Assembly: GCA_038206765.1 (NCBI GenBank) | Contig: JBBRAM010000021.1 | Location: forward strand, 5,763 to 69,762 | Direction: 5' to 3' | DNA length: 64,000 bases | Origin: UKL13-2 sp038206765 | Lineage (GTDB): Bacteria; Pseudomonadota; Gammaproteobacteria; Burkholderiales; Usitatibacteraceae | Shown here: positions 25,499 through 33,744 of the stretch, piece after piece | How positions within the stretch are numbered: position 1 is the stretch's first letter | How the letters are laid out: each line of letters opens with the position of its first letter | Notes under the pieces: model-generated | The model's database searches: none | What the model was told of the DNA's origin: nothing | What the model saw: the letters and a program-made list of their open reading frames with translations, nothing else | Made by a program: the position numbers and the translations under genes

Positions 25499-26271
25499 TG
25501 GCGGTGTTAGCGGATGCTGGTCAAGTAGAAAATGCCCTGAAACTGGCTCCAGTACTGGTGTTTGAGGGTGTTAGCCTTGCCTATTCAGTGCCAAATCAGC
25601 GCCAAATTTCGCTGCTTAACAAGGCCGATTGGTCGCTCGAACGCGGCGCACAGGTCGCGCTCTGCGGGCCGTCTGGTTGCGGCAAAACATCTGTTCTCAA
25701 TCTGCTCGCCGCGATTGAAAAGCCGCAGCAGGGCCGCATCATCTGGCATGACGGCAGTGGACAAACCGAGATCACCGCGCTTCCAACATCGCAACAAGAA
25801 GCATGGCGGAGAGCCGCGCTGGGCCTTGTGTTCCAGCAGTTTCACCTGTTTCCGCAGATGACCGCGCTGCAAAACGTATTGCTGCCAACACGCTTTGCGG
25901 CATGGCAGCCAACGCCGCAGCAACAGGATCGCGCGAGCGCCTTGCTGGATCGCGTCGGCGTGCGTCCGAACGCCGATATCCGTCTGCTTTCGCGGGGCGA
26001 GCAACAGCGGGTCGCGGTGGCGCGCGCGCTGCTCGGCGGGGCATTTGGTGCGCCGAGGGTGGTGCTGGCTGATGAGCCCACCGCCAGCTTGGATACTGCA
26101 ACGGCGCAAATAGTCGCAACGATGCTCAGTGAGCTCTGTCGCGAGCAGGGCAGCACGCTTATTATCGCCACCCACGATCGCGATATCGCCGCGATGATGG
26201 ACGCCGTGTTTGATATGGCGGATGGCAAGATTATTGAGCGCAGCAGCCATGGCGGGGATAGTTCGCCATGA
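25498..26271 (+). CDS. ABC transporter ATP-binding protein (LolD/MacB-type)
   Basis: 257-residue ATPase. Walker A is GPSGCGKT (57-64), Q-loop in VFQQFHLFPQ, signature LSRGEQQ (164-170; Arg replaces the usual second Gly of LSGGQ), Walker B VVLADE (188-193) and the switch His in IATHDRD. It is of the LolD/MacB/FtsE group, which pairs with FtsX-like permeases and often powers envelope mechanics rather than solute uptake. Overlaps the upstream gene by one base and the permease by four (ATGA), so the three are translationally coupled. The substrate is unknown; a zinc connection is suggested only by gene order. Confidence 0.9.
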   Translation: MAVLADAGQVENALKLAPVLVFEGVSLAYSVPNQRQISLLNKADWSLERGAQVALCGPSGCGKTSVLNLLAAIEKPQQGRIIWHDGSGQTEITALPTSQQEAWRRAALGLVFQQFHLFPQMTALQNVLLPTRFAAWQPTPQQQDRASALLDRVGVRPNADIRLLSRGEQQRVAVARALLGGAFGAPRVVLADEPTASLDTATAQIVATMLSELCREQGSTLIIATHDRDIAAMMDAVFDMADGKIIERSSHGGDSSP

Positions 26272-27554
26272 TGAACCCGATTCCACTGGCGATCACCGAG
26301 TTGCGCCGCCATCTGCTGGGTGCGGTGGCGATTGTGATGCTGATCGCAGTTGCGGTAGCGTTTGGCATTGCGGTGACTTCCAGCGAGCGCGCATTGCGTG
26401 AATCGAGCGCGCGGGCGGCGGACCGGTTTGATCTCATCATCGGCGCGCCGGGGAGCGGCACGCAGTTGGTGCTGACCACGGTTTACCTGCAAGCTGCGGC
26501 AATACCGTTGATTGCGCCCGATGTGCTGCCGCGCAGCTTGGCGGATTTAACGGCTGATAAAGGCGTGGCTTATGCAGCGCCAGTTGCGGTCGGTGATTCG
26601 TTCGGCACTGCTCCCATCGTCGGAACGACCGCTGATTTTGTGATTGATGGCGGGCGAATGAAGCTCACAGATGGTCGCAATTTTGCCAACAAAAGCGAAG
26701 CCGTGCTCGGCGCGAGTGTCGATCTTAAAATAGGCGTGACCTTTCAAGCGGCACACGGCAGCGCTGCCGAACAATTGATTGACGCGCATAACCACAGCTT
26801 TCGGTTTACGGTAGTCGGCCGTTTGCCGAAGAACGGCACCGCATGGGATAACGCGATTCTGGTGCCCATTGAAACGATCTGGGGCATTCACGCCGGGGCG
26901 CGCCTCGCGTCAAGGCAGAGCGAGGCGCTCGGGCCACCATGGGCTTCTGATGCAATCAACGGTGTTCCCGCGATCGTGGTGCGCGTGAAATCGCCGGGCG
27001 ATGCTTATCGGCTGCGGGGCATCTATCGTGGGAATGTTGCAACTAGCGTGAATGGAAAGGCCGGTACAGACGGTACGAACAGTACAAACGGAACGAACGA
27101 CACGATGGCGATCTTTCCGGCCGAGGTCTTAGTCGAGCTTTATGCGCTGATTGGCGATATGCGCAAGGTCATGACCACCATGTCGCTCGCGACCCAAGGT
27201 ATTGTGTTGCTGGCGGTGTTGTTGGTGATGATCTCAGCGCTAAGTGTCAGGCAGCAAACCATCGCGGTGCTGCGTGCGATGGGCGCGCCCAAGCGCTATA
27301 TTTTTGCCATGATTTGGCTGCAAGGTTTTATGCTAATCGGCCTGGGAGCCGCTCTGGGACTGGGATTTGGCTGGGTCGGTAGTGCCGCGTTAGTAAAAAT
27401 ATTTGCAGCCGATATTGGCCTGGCGATCATACCGACGATTGGCGCGGAAGAATTTTTAATGGCGGCAACCGTTTTGGTTGCTGGTTCCATATTGGCTATG
27501 ATTCCGACCGCAATTTTGTGGCGCGAAAATATTGCGCAGAAGTTACGGAATTAA
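26268..27554 (+). CDS. FtsX-like ABC transporter permease
   Basis: 428 residues with the 1+3 helix layout of the FtsX/MacB/LolC family: one helix at ~15-35 (LLGAVAIVMLIAVAVAFGIA), a large periplasmic domain (~36-295), and three helices in the last 130 residues, including the conserved segment LRAMGAPKRYIFAMIWLQGF. It partners the ATPase encoded just upstream. A low-complexity Gly/Thr/Asn insertion (about 261-279) in the periplasmic domain is encoded by repetitive DNA and has no counterpart expected in the family. No outer-membrane or membrane-fusion component lies beside it. Confidence 0.87.
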   Translation: MMNPIPLAITELRRHLLGAVAIVMLIAVAVAFGIAVTSSERALRESSARAADRFDLIIGAPGSGTQLVLTTVYLQAAAIPLIAPDVLPRSLADLTADKGVAYAAPVAVGDSFGTAPIVGTTADFVIDGGRMKLTDGRNFANKSEAVLGASVDLKIGVTFQAAHGSAAEQLIDAHNHSFRFTVVGRLPKNGTAWDNAILVPIETIWGIHAGARLASRQSEALGPPWASDAINGVPAIVVRVKSPGDAYRLRGIYRGNVATSVNGKAGTDGTNSTNGTNDTMAIFPAEVLVELYALIGDMRKVMTTMSLATQGIVLLAVLLVMISALSVRQQTIAVLRAMGAPKRYIFAMIWLQGFMLIGLGAALGLGFGWVGSAALVKIFAADIGLAIIPTIGAEEFLMAATVLVAGSILAMIPTAILWRENIAQKLRN

Positions 27555-27566
27555 CAATGGTATTCG

Positions 27567-27638
27567 CTACTGCAGAAGCTGCGGCATAAGTTACGGCAGA
27601 AGCTGCAGGATAAGTTACCGAAGAAGTTGCAGCAGAAG
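27567..27638. repeat. 24-bp tandem repeat in the convergent gap
   Basis: Three imperfect 24-bp units (27567-27590, 27591-27614, 27615-27638) with the pattern TTACGGCAGAAGCTGC followed by eight bases ending AAG, then a partial fourth. The same motif (CAGAAGTTACGGAATT) occurs at the very end of the permease gene, so the array may have grown from its 3' end. Confidence 0.85.
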
Positions 27639-27716
27639 TTACGGCATGAAAATCAGCACAGCAAAATATTAAGTGGGGTGGGCAGCAAGCACAGCGACGT
27701 GTGCCCACGCTGTCCC

Positions 27717-28625
27717 CTAAGGCCGCTTCCACTCCGGATTGTTCTCCCGCAACTCATGCTGCTGCTCAATCAGCGCCTGATAAAACGCCAGCCTCGTCGG
27801 GTTGATTTTTTTATCTGCGGCGGCAGCGATCACTGCACAGCCCGGCTCGCGGACATGCACGCAATTGCCATATTTGCAGGTGCCGATATAGGGGCGGAAC
27901 TCCGGCATCGCATAGGCGATATCGTCGTCGCTTAAATGGAACAAACCGAACGACTGCAAGCCCGGCGAATCCATGATTGCGGTGCTGGGGCTCAAGCGAT
28001 ACAAGCGGGTGTAGGTTGTGGTGTGCTTGCCTGAATCGAGCGCTTCAGAAAATATGCCTTCCTTCGCCACATCGCGCATCACCAAGTGGTTCACGGTGCG
28101 TGATTTGCCCATGCCAGATTGGCCAACGAGCAGCGTGGTTTTACCGGTGAGGTACGGGCGCAGCGGCTCGATATCGAGCTTGGCTGACATCGGCAAGACG
28201 GTGTAGCCAATGTCTTCAAATTTTTTCAGCGATGCTTTCGCTTCTTCGTACTCCGGCAAATCTTTTTTATTCAGCATGATGATCGGCGCGATGCCCGCAC
28301 CATCGCAGGCCACCAAGCACATGCTCAAAAATGTTTCAGAGAAAGTCGGGCGGGGAGCGACGATGATGATCGCTTGGTCAATATTCGCGGCCAGTGTCTT
28401 TTCGCGGAAGGCATCGGTGCGAAACAACACATTGCGGCGCGTATGCACCTCATCAATGCGGCCGTTGCCGGGGGAGGTGATGCTGACATCCACCGTATCG
28501 CCGCAGGTTGCGTCTTGTTTTTTGCCTTTGCGGACGCAGGTGAGGGATGTGCCGTCTTCGAGCTCCACCAAAAAATCCCGCCCGAAATCGCCGGTCACCA
28601 AGCCTTTAAACACGGTGGCTTTCAT
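27717..28625 (-). CDS. rsgA: ribosome small-subunit biogenesis GTPase RsgA
   Basis: 302 residues. Circularly permuted GTPase that acts in late maturation of the 30S subunit. Layout: N-terminal OB-fold (~1-65), then permuted motifs in the order G4 NKKD (119-122), G1 GQSGMGKS (168-175), G3 DSPG (219-222), and a C-terminal zinc-binding domain (CKYGNC, then REPGC). All key residues are present. It overlaps the end of phhB by four bases and is the last gene of a leftward M48-phhB-rsgA operon, a conserved order in Burkholderiales. Confidence 0.96.
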   Translation of the reverse strand: MKATVFKGLVTGDFGRDFLVELEDGTSLTCVRKGKKQDATCGDTVDVSITSPGNGRIDEVHTRRNVLFRTDAFREKTLAANIDQAIIIVAPRPTFSETFLSMCLVACDGAGIAPIIMLNKKDLPEYEEAKASLKKFEDIGYTVLPMSAKLDIEPLRPYLTGKTTLLVGQSGMGKSRTVNHLVMRDVAKEGIFSEALDSGKHTTTYTRLYRLSPSTAIMDSPGLQSFGLFHLSDDDIAYAMPEFRPYIGTCKYGNCVHVREPGCAVIAAAADKKINPTRLAFYQALIEQQHELRENNPEWKRP

Positions 28626-28966
28626 ATCGTGAATAAGCCATCAAGTTTAGCCGCGCAGATAAAATCGTTGAGTGTGATTGCCCCTAAGTTCCCCCCGCCC
28701 CCGGCATCGTGGGTCGAATAGGCCACCACACAGCGGTTGTAATGCACGCTCATATCAGGATGATGATCCTCGCGATGCGAAATCCACGCAGATGCATTTA
28801 CGAACGCGATCGTCTCGTGATAATTTTTGAACGGAAAGGTTTTCCGCAATGTATTACCGTCGCGCTGCCAGTCGTTTAGCGTGAGCAAATATTGGGCAAT
28901 ATCGGCATCGCTCAAGGCAGTCGCTTGGCCGCCGGGGGCGCATGTTAGGTTTGCTAGTGGTGTCAT
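28622..28966 (-). CDS. phhB: pterin-4a-carbinolamine dehydratase
   Basis: 114 residues. Dehydrates 4a-hydroxytetrahydrobiopterin and so recycles the pterin cofactor of aromatic amino-acid hydroxylases; also reported as a moonlighting partner in other roles. The catalytic His cluster is visible in ISHREDHHPDMSVHYNRC followed by VAYSTHDAGG. Length and motif order are typical. It lies between the M48 protease gene (stop 21 bases upstream) and rsgA (four-base overlap). No phenylalanine hydroxylase gene is in the window, so the pterin-dependent partner must be elsewhere. Confidence 0.95.
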   Translation of the reverse strand: MTPLANLTCAPGGQATALSDADIAQYLLTLNDWQRDGNTLRKTFPFKNYHETIAFVNASAWISHREDHHPDMSVHYNRCVVAYSTHDAGGGGNLGAITLNDFICAAKLDGLFTI

Positions 28967-28987
28967 AGTTTGAATTTTCTAACTGTT

Positions 28988-30334
28988 TTATATTGTTGCC
29001 AGACCTGCGACCGGCGGTGTTCCCAGCGGTGCGCCCGGCGGTGTGACCACCGGAGGTGCCAACGATCTTAAGTGCGCAATCCGAATCGAGGCCGGAGGAT
29101 GCGAATCATAGACGGCAGAATGCAGCGGGTCTGGCGTTAACGTAGAAGCATTATCCCGGTAAAGCTTGACCAGCGCGGTAATCAGATCTTCCGCATTGGT
29201 TTGCGATGCCGCATACGCATCGGCCTCAAACTCATGTTTGCGCGAGCGCATGCTGCCGAGCGGCGTGAGCCAAAACGTGAACGCTGGCAGCACCATAAAA
29301 AACAAAATCAACGCAATCGCCACCTGCGGCGCACTCATGCCAACCGTCACGCCCAAGCCACTGTAGAACCACGGCTTATCAATCACCCAGCCCATCAGCG
29401 CGAGAATAATCAGCGTGAGAAAAAACTGCGTCGCCATCATTTTATAAATATGTTTGCGCTTGAAATGCCCCAGCTCGTGGGCCAACACCGCCTCGATCTC
29501 TGGTGGCGATAAACGCTCAATGAGGGTGTCAAAAAACACAATGCGCTTGGTTTTACCAAAGCCCGTGAAATAAGCATTGCCGTGGCTGGAGCGCTTTGAG
29601 CCATCCATCACAAACAAGCCGCTGGATTTAAAGCCGCAGCGGTTCAGCAGCGCCTCGATGGTTGCTTTCAAACTTTCATCGGTCAGCGGCTGAAATTTAT
29701 TAAACAACGGCGCAATGAAATTCGGATAAATCGCCATCATCAACAGCGTAAACCCGAGCCACATCAGCCAAACATAGAGCCACCAATAGGTGCCCATTTT
29801 TGCCATCAGCCAGAACGTCGCCAAGAGCAGCGGCACGCCGATGATGGCCGATAGCAACAAGCCTTTAATCGCATCGATCACATAAAGCTTCAACGTCATT
29901 TTGTTAAAGCCATATTTGGCTTCAATCACAAAGGTGCGATAAAGATCGAACGGCATCGAGATTAGCGAAGTGAAAATCGCCAAGCCTAAAATGAGTGCCA
30001 AGCCGTTTACATAAGGGATCGCCGTCAAACCACCGATGCGATTCACCAGGCCGACAGCCAGCCCGTCAATCAGCATCAAGCCCCCGCCAATCGTCAAAAC
30101 CAGCAATACGCCCACATCAATAAAGCTTTCCAGCAGCCCCAGCTTGACTTTGGTGGTGGTGTAGTCCGCAGCCTTTTGGTGGGATTCAAGGGTGATCGTC
30201 TCAGAAAATTCAGCCGGCACCGCCCCGCGGTGCGCGCGCACATGAAAAAACTGCTTGAGCGAGAGGGTCGTTTGAAAGATCAGCATCAGGCTCAAGGCAA
30301 ACAAAAACAGAATCGTAAAAATAGGGCCAGTCAA
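28988..30334 (-). CDS. M48 family (Ste24/CAAX protease-like) membrane metallopeptidase
   Basis: 448 residues. Integral-membrane zinc protease of the Ste24 type: several hydrophobic helices in the N-terminal half, zinc motif HELGH in LAHELGHFKRKH, and the third ligand Glu probably in RKHEFEADAYA. In bacteria these proteases act in membrane-protein quality control. The TTG at 30334 is chosen because AAGGA lies six bases upstream and translation then begins directly at the first helix (GPIFTILFLFALSL); an ATG at 30412 would add 26 unlikely residues and lies only 19 bases from the divergent orn start. First gene of the operon with phhB and rsgA. Confidence 0.9.
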   Translation of the reverse strand: MTGPIFTILFLFALSLMLIFQTTLSLKQFFHVRAHRGAVPAEFSETITLESHQKAADYTTTKVKLGLLESFIDVGVLLVLTIGGGLMLIDGLAVGLVNRIGGLTAIPYVNGLALILGLAIFTSLISMPFDLYRTFVIEAKYGFNKMTLKLYVIDAIKGLLLSAIIGVPLLLATFWLMAKMGTYWWLYVWLMWLGFTLLMMAIYPNFIAPLFNKFQPLTDESLKATIEALLNRCGFKSSGLFVMDGSKRSSHGNAYFTGFGKTKRIVFFDTLIERLSPPEIEAVLAHELGHFKRKHIYKMMATQFFLTLIILALMGWVIDKPWFYSGLGVTVGMSAPQVAIALILFFMVLPAFTFWLTPLGSMRSRKHEFEADAYAASQTNAEDLITALVKLYRDNASTLTPDPLHSAVYDSHPPASIRIAHLRSLAPPVVTPPGAPLGTPPVAGLATI

Positions 30335-30430
30335 AGCGCGTCCTTCGGGGTGGGTTCGTGAGAAAATGAGTCTGCAATTAAACTCTGCAACACAACTTTT
30401 CAATCCTACCACTCTATTTTACGGCCCATC

Positions 30431-30979
30431 ATGCCCCAAGACCAAAACAACCTCATCTGGATCGACATGGAAATGACTGGCCTCGTGCCAGAAACCGACG
30501 GCGTAATCGAAATAGCACTCGTCGTCACCGATGCCCAGCTTAACCCCATCTCCGAAGCGCCCGTGATGGCGATCCACCAATCTGACGCCGTGCTTGACGG
30601 CATGGACGCATGGAATAAATCGACGCACAAAAAATCGGGCCTCATTGAGCGCGTCAAAGCATCGACCATGAACTATGAAGATGTAGAGAACAAAATGATC
30701 GATTTCCTCAAAAACCATGTGCCATCCAGCACCTCGCCGATGTGCGGCAATTCGATCTGCCAAGACCGCCGGTTCCTGGCCCGCACCATGCCCAAGCTCG
30801 AAGCCTATTTTCATTACCGCAACCTCGATGTTTCCACGCTAAAAGAATTAGCCAAACGCTGGAAACCGCAGATCATGAGCGGCATGAAAAAACACGGCAA
30901 ACACGAAGCGCTGGCCGATATTTACGAGAGTATTGAAGAGCTGAAATACTATCGGGAGCATTTTTTGAATTTGGGGTAG
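30431..30979 (+). CDS. orn: oligoribonuclease
   Basis: 182 residues. DEDDh 3'-5' exonuclease that clears di- to pentaribonucleotides (and pGpG from cyclic-di-GMP turnover); essential in many proteobacteria. Exo I carries Asp12 and Glu14 in IWIDMEMTGL; Exo II is in GNSICQDRRFL; Exo III is in KHGKHEALADIYESIEEL. Typical length, no oddities. Divergent from the M48 operon with a 96-base gap that must hold both promoters. Confidence 0.97.
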   Translation: MPQDQNNLIWIDMEMTGLVPETDGVIEIALVVTDAQLNPISEAPVMAIHQSDAVLDGMDAWNKSTHKKSGLIERVKASTMNYEDVENKMIDFLKNHVPSSTSPMCGNSICQDRRFLARTMPKLEAYFHYRNLDVSTLKELAKRWKPQIMSGMKKHGKHEALADIYESIEELKYYREHFLNLG

Positions 30980-31061
30980 CATCGGCGTTTCAACGACTCA
31001 AAGGGCTGAGAACGGTGTTCGACCAGGATAATTTTAAACTTCTGCAACAGGAAGCAAAACT

Positions 31062-31265
31062 ATGAACGCGCAAAATAAGCCAATCCCGAGCCCGGAAACG
31101 CAGGCGACGCTTGATTGCCTGCATCAGGCGGTGACAAAGGCGCTGGCACGCAAACAGAGCTTAGGCCAGTACGCCATTGTATGGTCTGATAATGGCCCTG
31201 TTGCGGTAGGTACAGACGCGCCTATTGAACTGGTCTCGCCGAAGAAAGCCCCGCTTAATTTTTGA
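31062..31265 (+). CDS. small protein upstream of XRE regulator
   Basis: 67 residues, no named family recognised. The central part LHQAVTKALARKQSLGQYAIVWSDNGPVAV resembles a small group of bacterial proteins with a helix followed by a QYAV-W-x-D-G hairpin that I have seen only as hypothetical. ATG at 31062 follows AGGAAG at a good distance. Its stop overlaps a possible TTG start of the next gene (TTGA) and lies about 40 bases before the likelier ATG, so the two are one transcription unit. It is not a RelE/HigB-type toxin by sequence; whether it is a partner of the XRE protein is open. Confidence 0.6.
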   Translation: MNAQNKPIPSPETQATLDCLHQAVTKALARKQSLGQYAIVWSDNGPVAVGTDAPIELVSPKKAPLNF

Positions 31266-31306
31266 AAATTGGAATTTTTAAAACCAACCGCTCGAAAGCC
31301 GACAAC

Positions 31307-31639
31307 ATGATTAGCGCCGAAAAGAAAGAACGCCTCCAGGCCGCTGGCTGGAAAATCGGTACTGCCAAATATTTTCTTCAATTGAGCAATGAAGCAGCAA
31401 AGCTAGTCGAAATCAAACTTGCGCTAGTCACAGCCGTTAAAAAATCCCGTATCAAAAACAAACTTTCACAAATCGATCTGGCGCAGCGCATGAAATCTAC
31501 CCAATCGCGTATCGCCAAAATTGAGTCCGCCGATCTATCTGTGTCGCTAAACTTAATCGTCCGCACGCTGATTGCCAACGGTGCGACATCGCGTGATATT
31601 CGAGCCGCGTTTGCGCTAGATTTAGAGCTTGCGGCTTAG
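31307..31639 (+). CDS. XRE-family helix-turn-helix regulator
   Basis: 110 residues from the ATG at 31307 (a TTG at 31262 would add 15 residues). The N-terminal stretch ERLQAAGWKIGTAKYFLQLS, then EAAKLVEIKLALVTAVKKSRIKNKLSQIDLAQRM and STQSRIAKIESADLSVSLNLIVRTL, matches a common antitoxin-like XRE protein that usually regulates its own operon. The HTH spans ~45-95. It sits right before a decayed type I restriction-modification locus, so it could be a leftover of that island or half of a two-gene module with the upstream 67-residue protein. Confidence 0.8.
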   Translation: MISAEKKERLQAAGWKIGTAKYFLQLSNEAAKLVEIKLALVTAVKKSRIKNKLSQIDLAQRMKSTQSRIAKIESADLSVSLNLIVRTLIANGATSRDIRAAFALDLELAA

Positions 31640-31795
31640 CAATATGCGGTCGCGGCGTTTGTTTCCAATAATAGCGAAACTCCTTTACTGGCGTGCCGTT
31701 TGCCGCAAAAGGCTTCAAAATGCTCGCCAATACTAGAGATGCCAACATTTAGTGCTATAACCAATACAACATTCCAACTGAAAGCAGCCTGATTC

Positions 31796-32103
31796 ATGGC
31801 CACCGCCAACAAAAAGAAAAACGACTCCACCGCCAACATTGGTTTCGAAGCCAAGCTCTGGCTCGCCGCCGACAAGCTGCGCAACAACATGGACGCGGGC
31901 GAATACAAACACGTTGTGCTCGGCCTGATTTTCCTCAAATACATCTCGGATAGCTTCGACGAGCACCACGCCAAGCTGATCGATGGCAAGGGTGAATACG
32001 AAGGCGCGAACCCTGAGGATAAAGACGAATACCTCGCCGCCAATGTCTTCTGGGTGCCCAAAGATGCCCGCTGGCCGCAGCTACAGGCGGGTGCCAACCT
32101 GTC
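31796..32103 (+). pseudogene. hsdM: hsdM remnant (type I DNA methyltransferase, N-terminal fragment)
   Basis: About 100 residues with clear similarity to the start of HsdM: ANIGFEAKLWLAADKLRNNM, then AGEYKHVVLGLIFLKYISDSF and FWVPKDARWPQLQ. Intact HsdM has about 500 residues; the methyltransferase motifs (DPxxGSG, NPPF) are absent. The frame continues to 32302, but after about 32100 the reading no longer resembles HsdM because the DNA there is hsdS in another frame. A large internal deletion has joined the two genes. Non-functional by inference. Confidence 0.88.
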
Positions 32104-32568
32104 GGCCTCGACGTCGCCACTGCCGCACTCTTTCCGGCCGTATTCGAAGAATCAGAACTTGGACACCTTCCAAATGGCTGGACTGCGGGAAAACTTGGTG
32201 ACATCGGCACGAATTCCCGGCGAAGCGTCAAACCAAGCGACATTGCAGCAAACACGCCATACATTGCGTTGGAACACATGCCAAGGCGTTGTATCGCGCT
32301 AGACGATTGGGATGAATCCGCCGACGTTGCCAGCGGCAAGTCCGCGTTTAAGAAAAGCGAAATTCTTTTCGGTAAATTGCGCCCCTATTTTCATAAAGTT
32401 GGCGTCGCCCCGTTCGATGGCGTCTGCTCGACTGACATCCTCGTTCTCGCGCCGAAAAGTTCCGAGTGGTTTCTTATCGGCAAATTACCTGTCCTCCGAC
32501 CTAGAGGAATTGGAACAATGTTGGTCAGTTTATTCGGGGGTAATAGCCAACCCTCATTTCCTTACTAG
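32104..32568 (+). pseudogene. hsdS: hsdS remnant (type I specificity subunit fragment)
   Basis: In the frame starting at 32104 the translation begins GLDVATAALFPAVFEESELG, continues HLPNGWTAGKLGDIGT, YIALEHMPRRCIALDDW and FGKLRPYFHKVGVAPFDGVC, which is the start of the second target-recognition half of HsdS. Similarity ends near EWF (about 32475). After that a segment in a different frame (DLEELEQCWSVYSGVIANPHF, about 32495-32560) may be another type I fragment. No start codon belongs to the 32104 frame before 32269. HsdR is missing. It is fused out of frame to the hsdM remnant. Confidence 0.85.
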
Positions 32569-32577
32569 AGAACCATC

Positions 32578-33234
32578 ATGCTAAAAATCTGGGGTCGCCT
32601 CACTTCCGTCAACGTACAAAAAGTCGTCTGGTGCGCCGATGAACTTGGGCTGGCATACGATCGTATCGAGGCGGGCGGTAAATACGGCGTGGTGAGCACG
32701 CCCGAGTATCGCGCCATGAATCCGAATGGCCTGATACCGGTGATTGACGATGACGGCTTTGTGCTCTGGGAGTCGAATGCCATCGTCCGCTATCTCGCGG
32801 GCCGCTATGGGGAGGGCGCGCCATCCACACTACCGGCGCCATCCACGCCACCCCCGCTGTGGCCGACCGATGCGCACACGCGCGCCAATGCGGATCGCTG
32901 GATGGATTGGCAGGCGGTGTCATTTAATCCCGTCATTGGCCCCGCGTTTATCCAGCTGGTACGAACGCCTGTTGAGCAGCGCGACCTGGCGGTGGTTGAA
33001 CATGCGCGCGTTGAAGCCGAAAAACGCCTCGCGATCTTGGATGCGCAGTTGGCAACGCATGCGTTTGTGGCGGGGGCGGCGTTTACGATGGGTGATATCG
33101 CGTTGGGCTGTTCGGTTGATCGCTGGTACAAGCTGCCGATTGCGCGCGAGGCACATCCCAATGTGGAGCGTTGGTATCAGGCGCTGCGCGAGCGCGCAGG
33201 TGCGCAGCAGGTGTTGGGGTTGGTGTTGGCTTGA
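32578..33234 (+). CDS. glutathione S-transferase family protein
   Basis: 218 residues. N-terminal thioredoxin-like domain (~1-78) with SVNVQKVVWCADELGL and the glutathione-binding NPNGLIPVIDDDG and ESNAIVRYLA motifs; C-terminal all-helical domain (~95-215) with the N-capping-box-like FTMGDIALG. Probably conjugates or reduces small electrophiles with glutathione; the substrate is unknown. A Pro/Ser-rich linker (GAPSTLPAPSTPPPLWP, ~85-102) between the domains is longer than usual. It begins just after the hsd remnants, so its promoter region may have been reshaped by that decay. Confidence 0.9.
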   Translation: MLKIWGRLTSVNVQKVVWCADELGLAYDRIEAGGKYGVVSTPEYRAMNPNGLIPVIDDDGFVLWESNAIVRYLAGRYGEGAPSTLPAPSTPPPLWPTDAHTRANADRWMDWQAVSFNPVIGPAFIQLVRTPVEQRDLAVVEHARVEAEKRLAILDAQLATHAFVAGAAFTMGDIALGCSVDRWYKLPIAREAHPNVERWYQALRERAGAQQVLGLVLA

Positions 33235-33744
33235 TGTGGTTGGATGGTTGAGCGTATGTGTGGACGTGTGTATAAATGAATGTGCAAATAAATTCTGAAC
33301 TTGGGATTTAAGAAATCTAAGGCGGCAAAACCGACGCCGCCTTCAGCCGCGCATTCCGCCGCGAATTCGGCGTGCCGCCCGCCGCCTGGCGAAGGACCCA
33401 CACCACGCCCATGGCCGAACACGCTGATGGGTTGGCGTAAGGCTGGTAGTTGGTTCTACCGACTGAACGTAGTGTGCGCGCGGCAGATTTGCCAGAATGT
33501 TTTGGCAATTGGCTAGGCGCTGCTAACTTCACCAGCTACTTTGTGTTTTAAGAAGCCGACCTTCGCTGGCTTTTTATAAAATTTCTGGCGTAAAAATCCA
33601 AAAAGAAGCAGTTTTATATTGTTGTTGTATGCAATATGCATATAGCATATATAATGGAAATTGCAGGTTTAATCTCATTGATGTATGCTATACGCATATA
33701 CCATATATTTTTGTGATTAGACTTTAGGTGAAGCTAAATCTGCA
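33235..33744. other. intergenic region with hairpins and operator-like repeats
   Basis: 510 bases. Contains a perfect 8-bp hairpin AAGGCGGC/GCCGCCTT (33319-33343) without a T-tract, a hairpin TTGCCA/TGGCAA (33489-33508), an AT-rich zone from 33590, and two 28-bp repeats listed separately. A short open frame (33301-33516) has a biased, unconvincing composition and is not called. Confidence 0.5.
33626..33709 (+). promoter_or_regulatory. duplicated operator-like elements before the winged-helix/NTase pair
   Basis: Two 28-bp copies, 33626-33653 and 33682-33709, identical at 24 of 28 positions and 56 bp apart. Each has an inverted repeat TATGC-N5-GCATA followed by a CATATAT tail. A TATAAT -10 (33650-33655) overlaps the end of copy 1; copy 2 ends 35 bases before the ATG at 33745. 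The arrangement suits autoregulation by the winged-helix protein. Confidence 0.6.

Noticed and set aside
30335..30412. Longer N-terminus of the M48 protease from ATG 30412
   Set aside because: It lies 19 bases from the divergent orn start, lacks a ribosome site, and adds non-family residues before the first helix.
33301..33516. 71-residue open frame after the GST gene
   Set aside because: Pro/Ala/Ser-rich composition without a ribosome site; overlaps a stem-loop and reads as non-coding.
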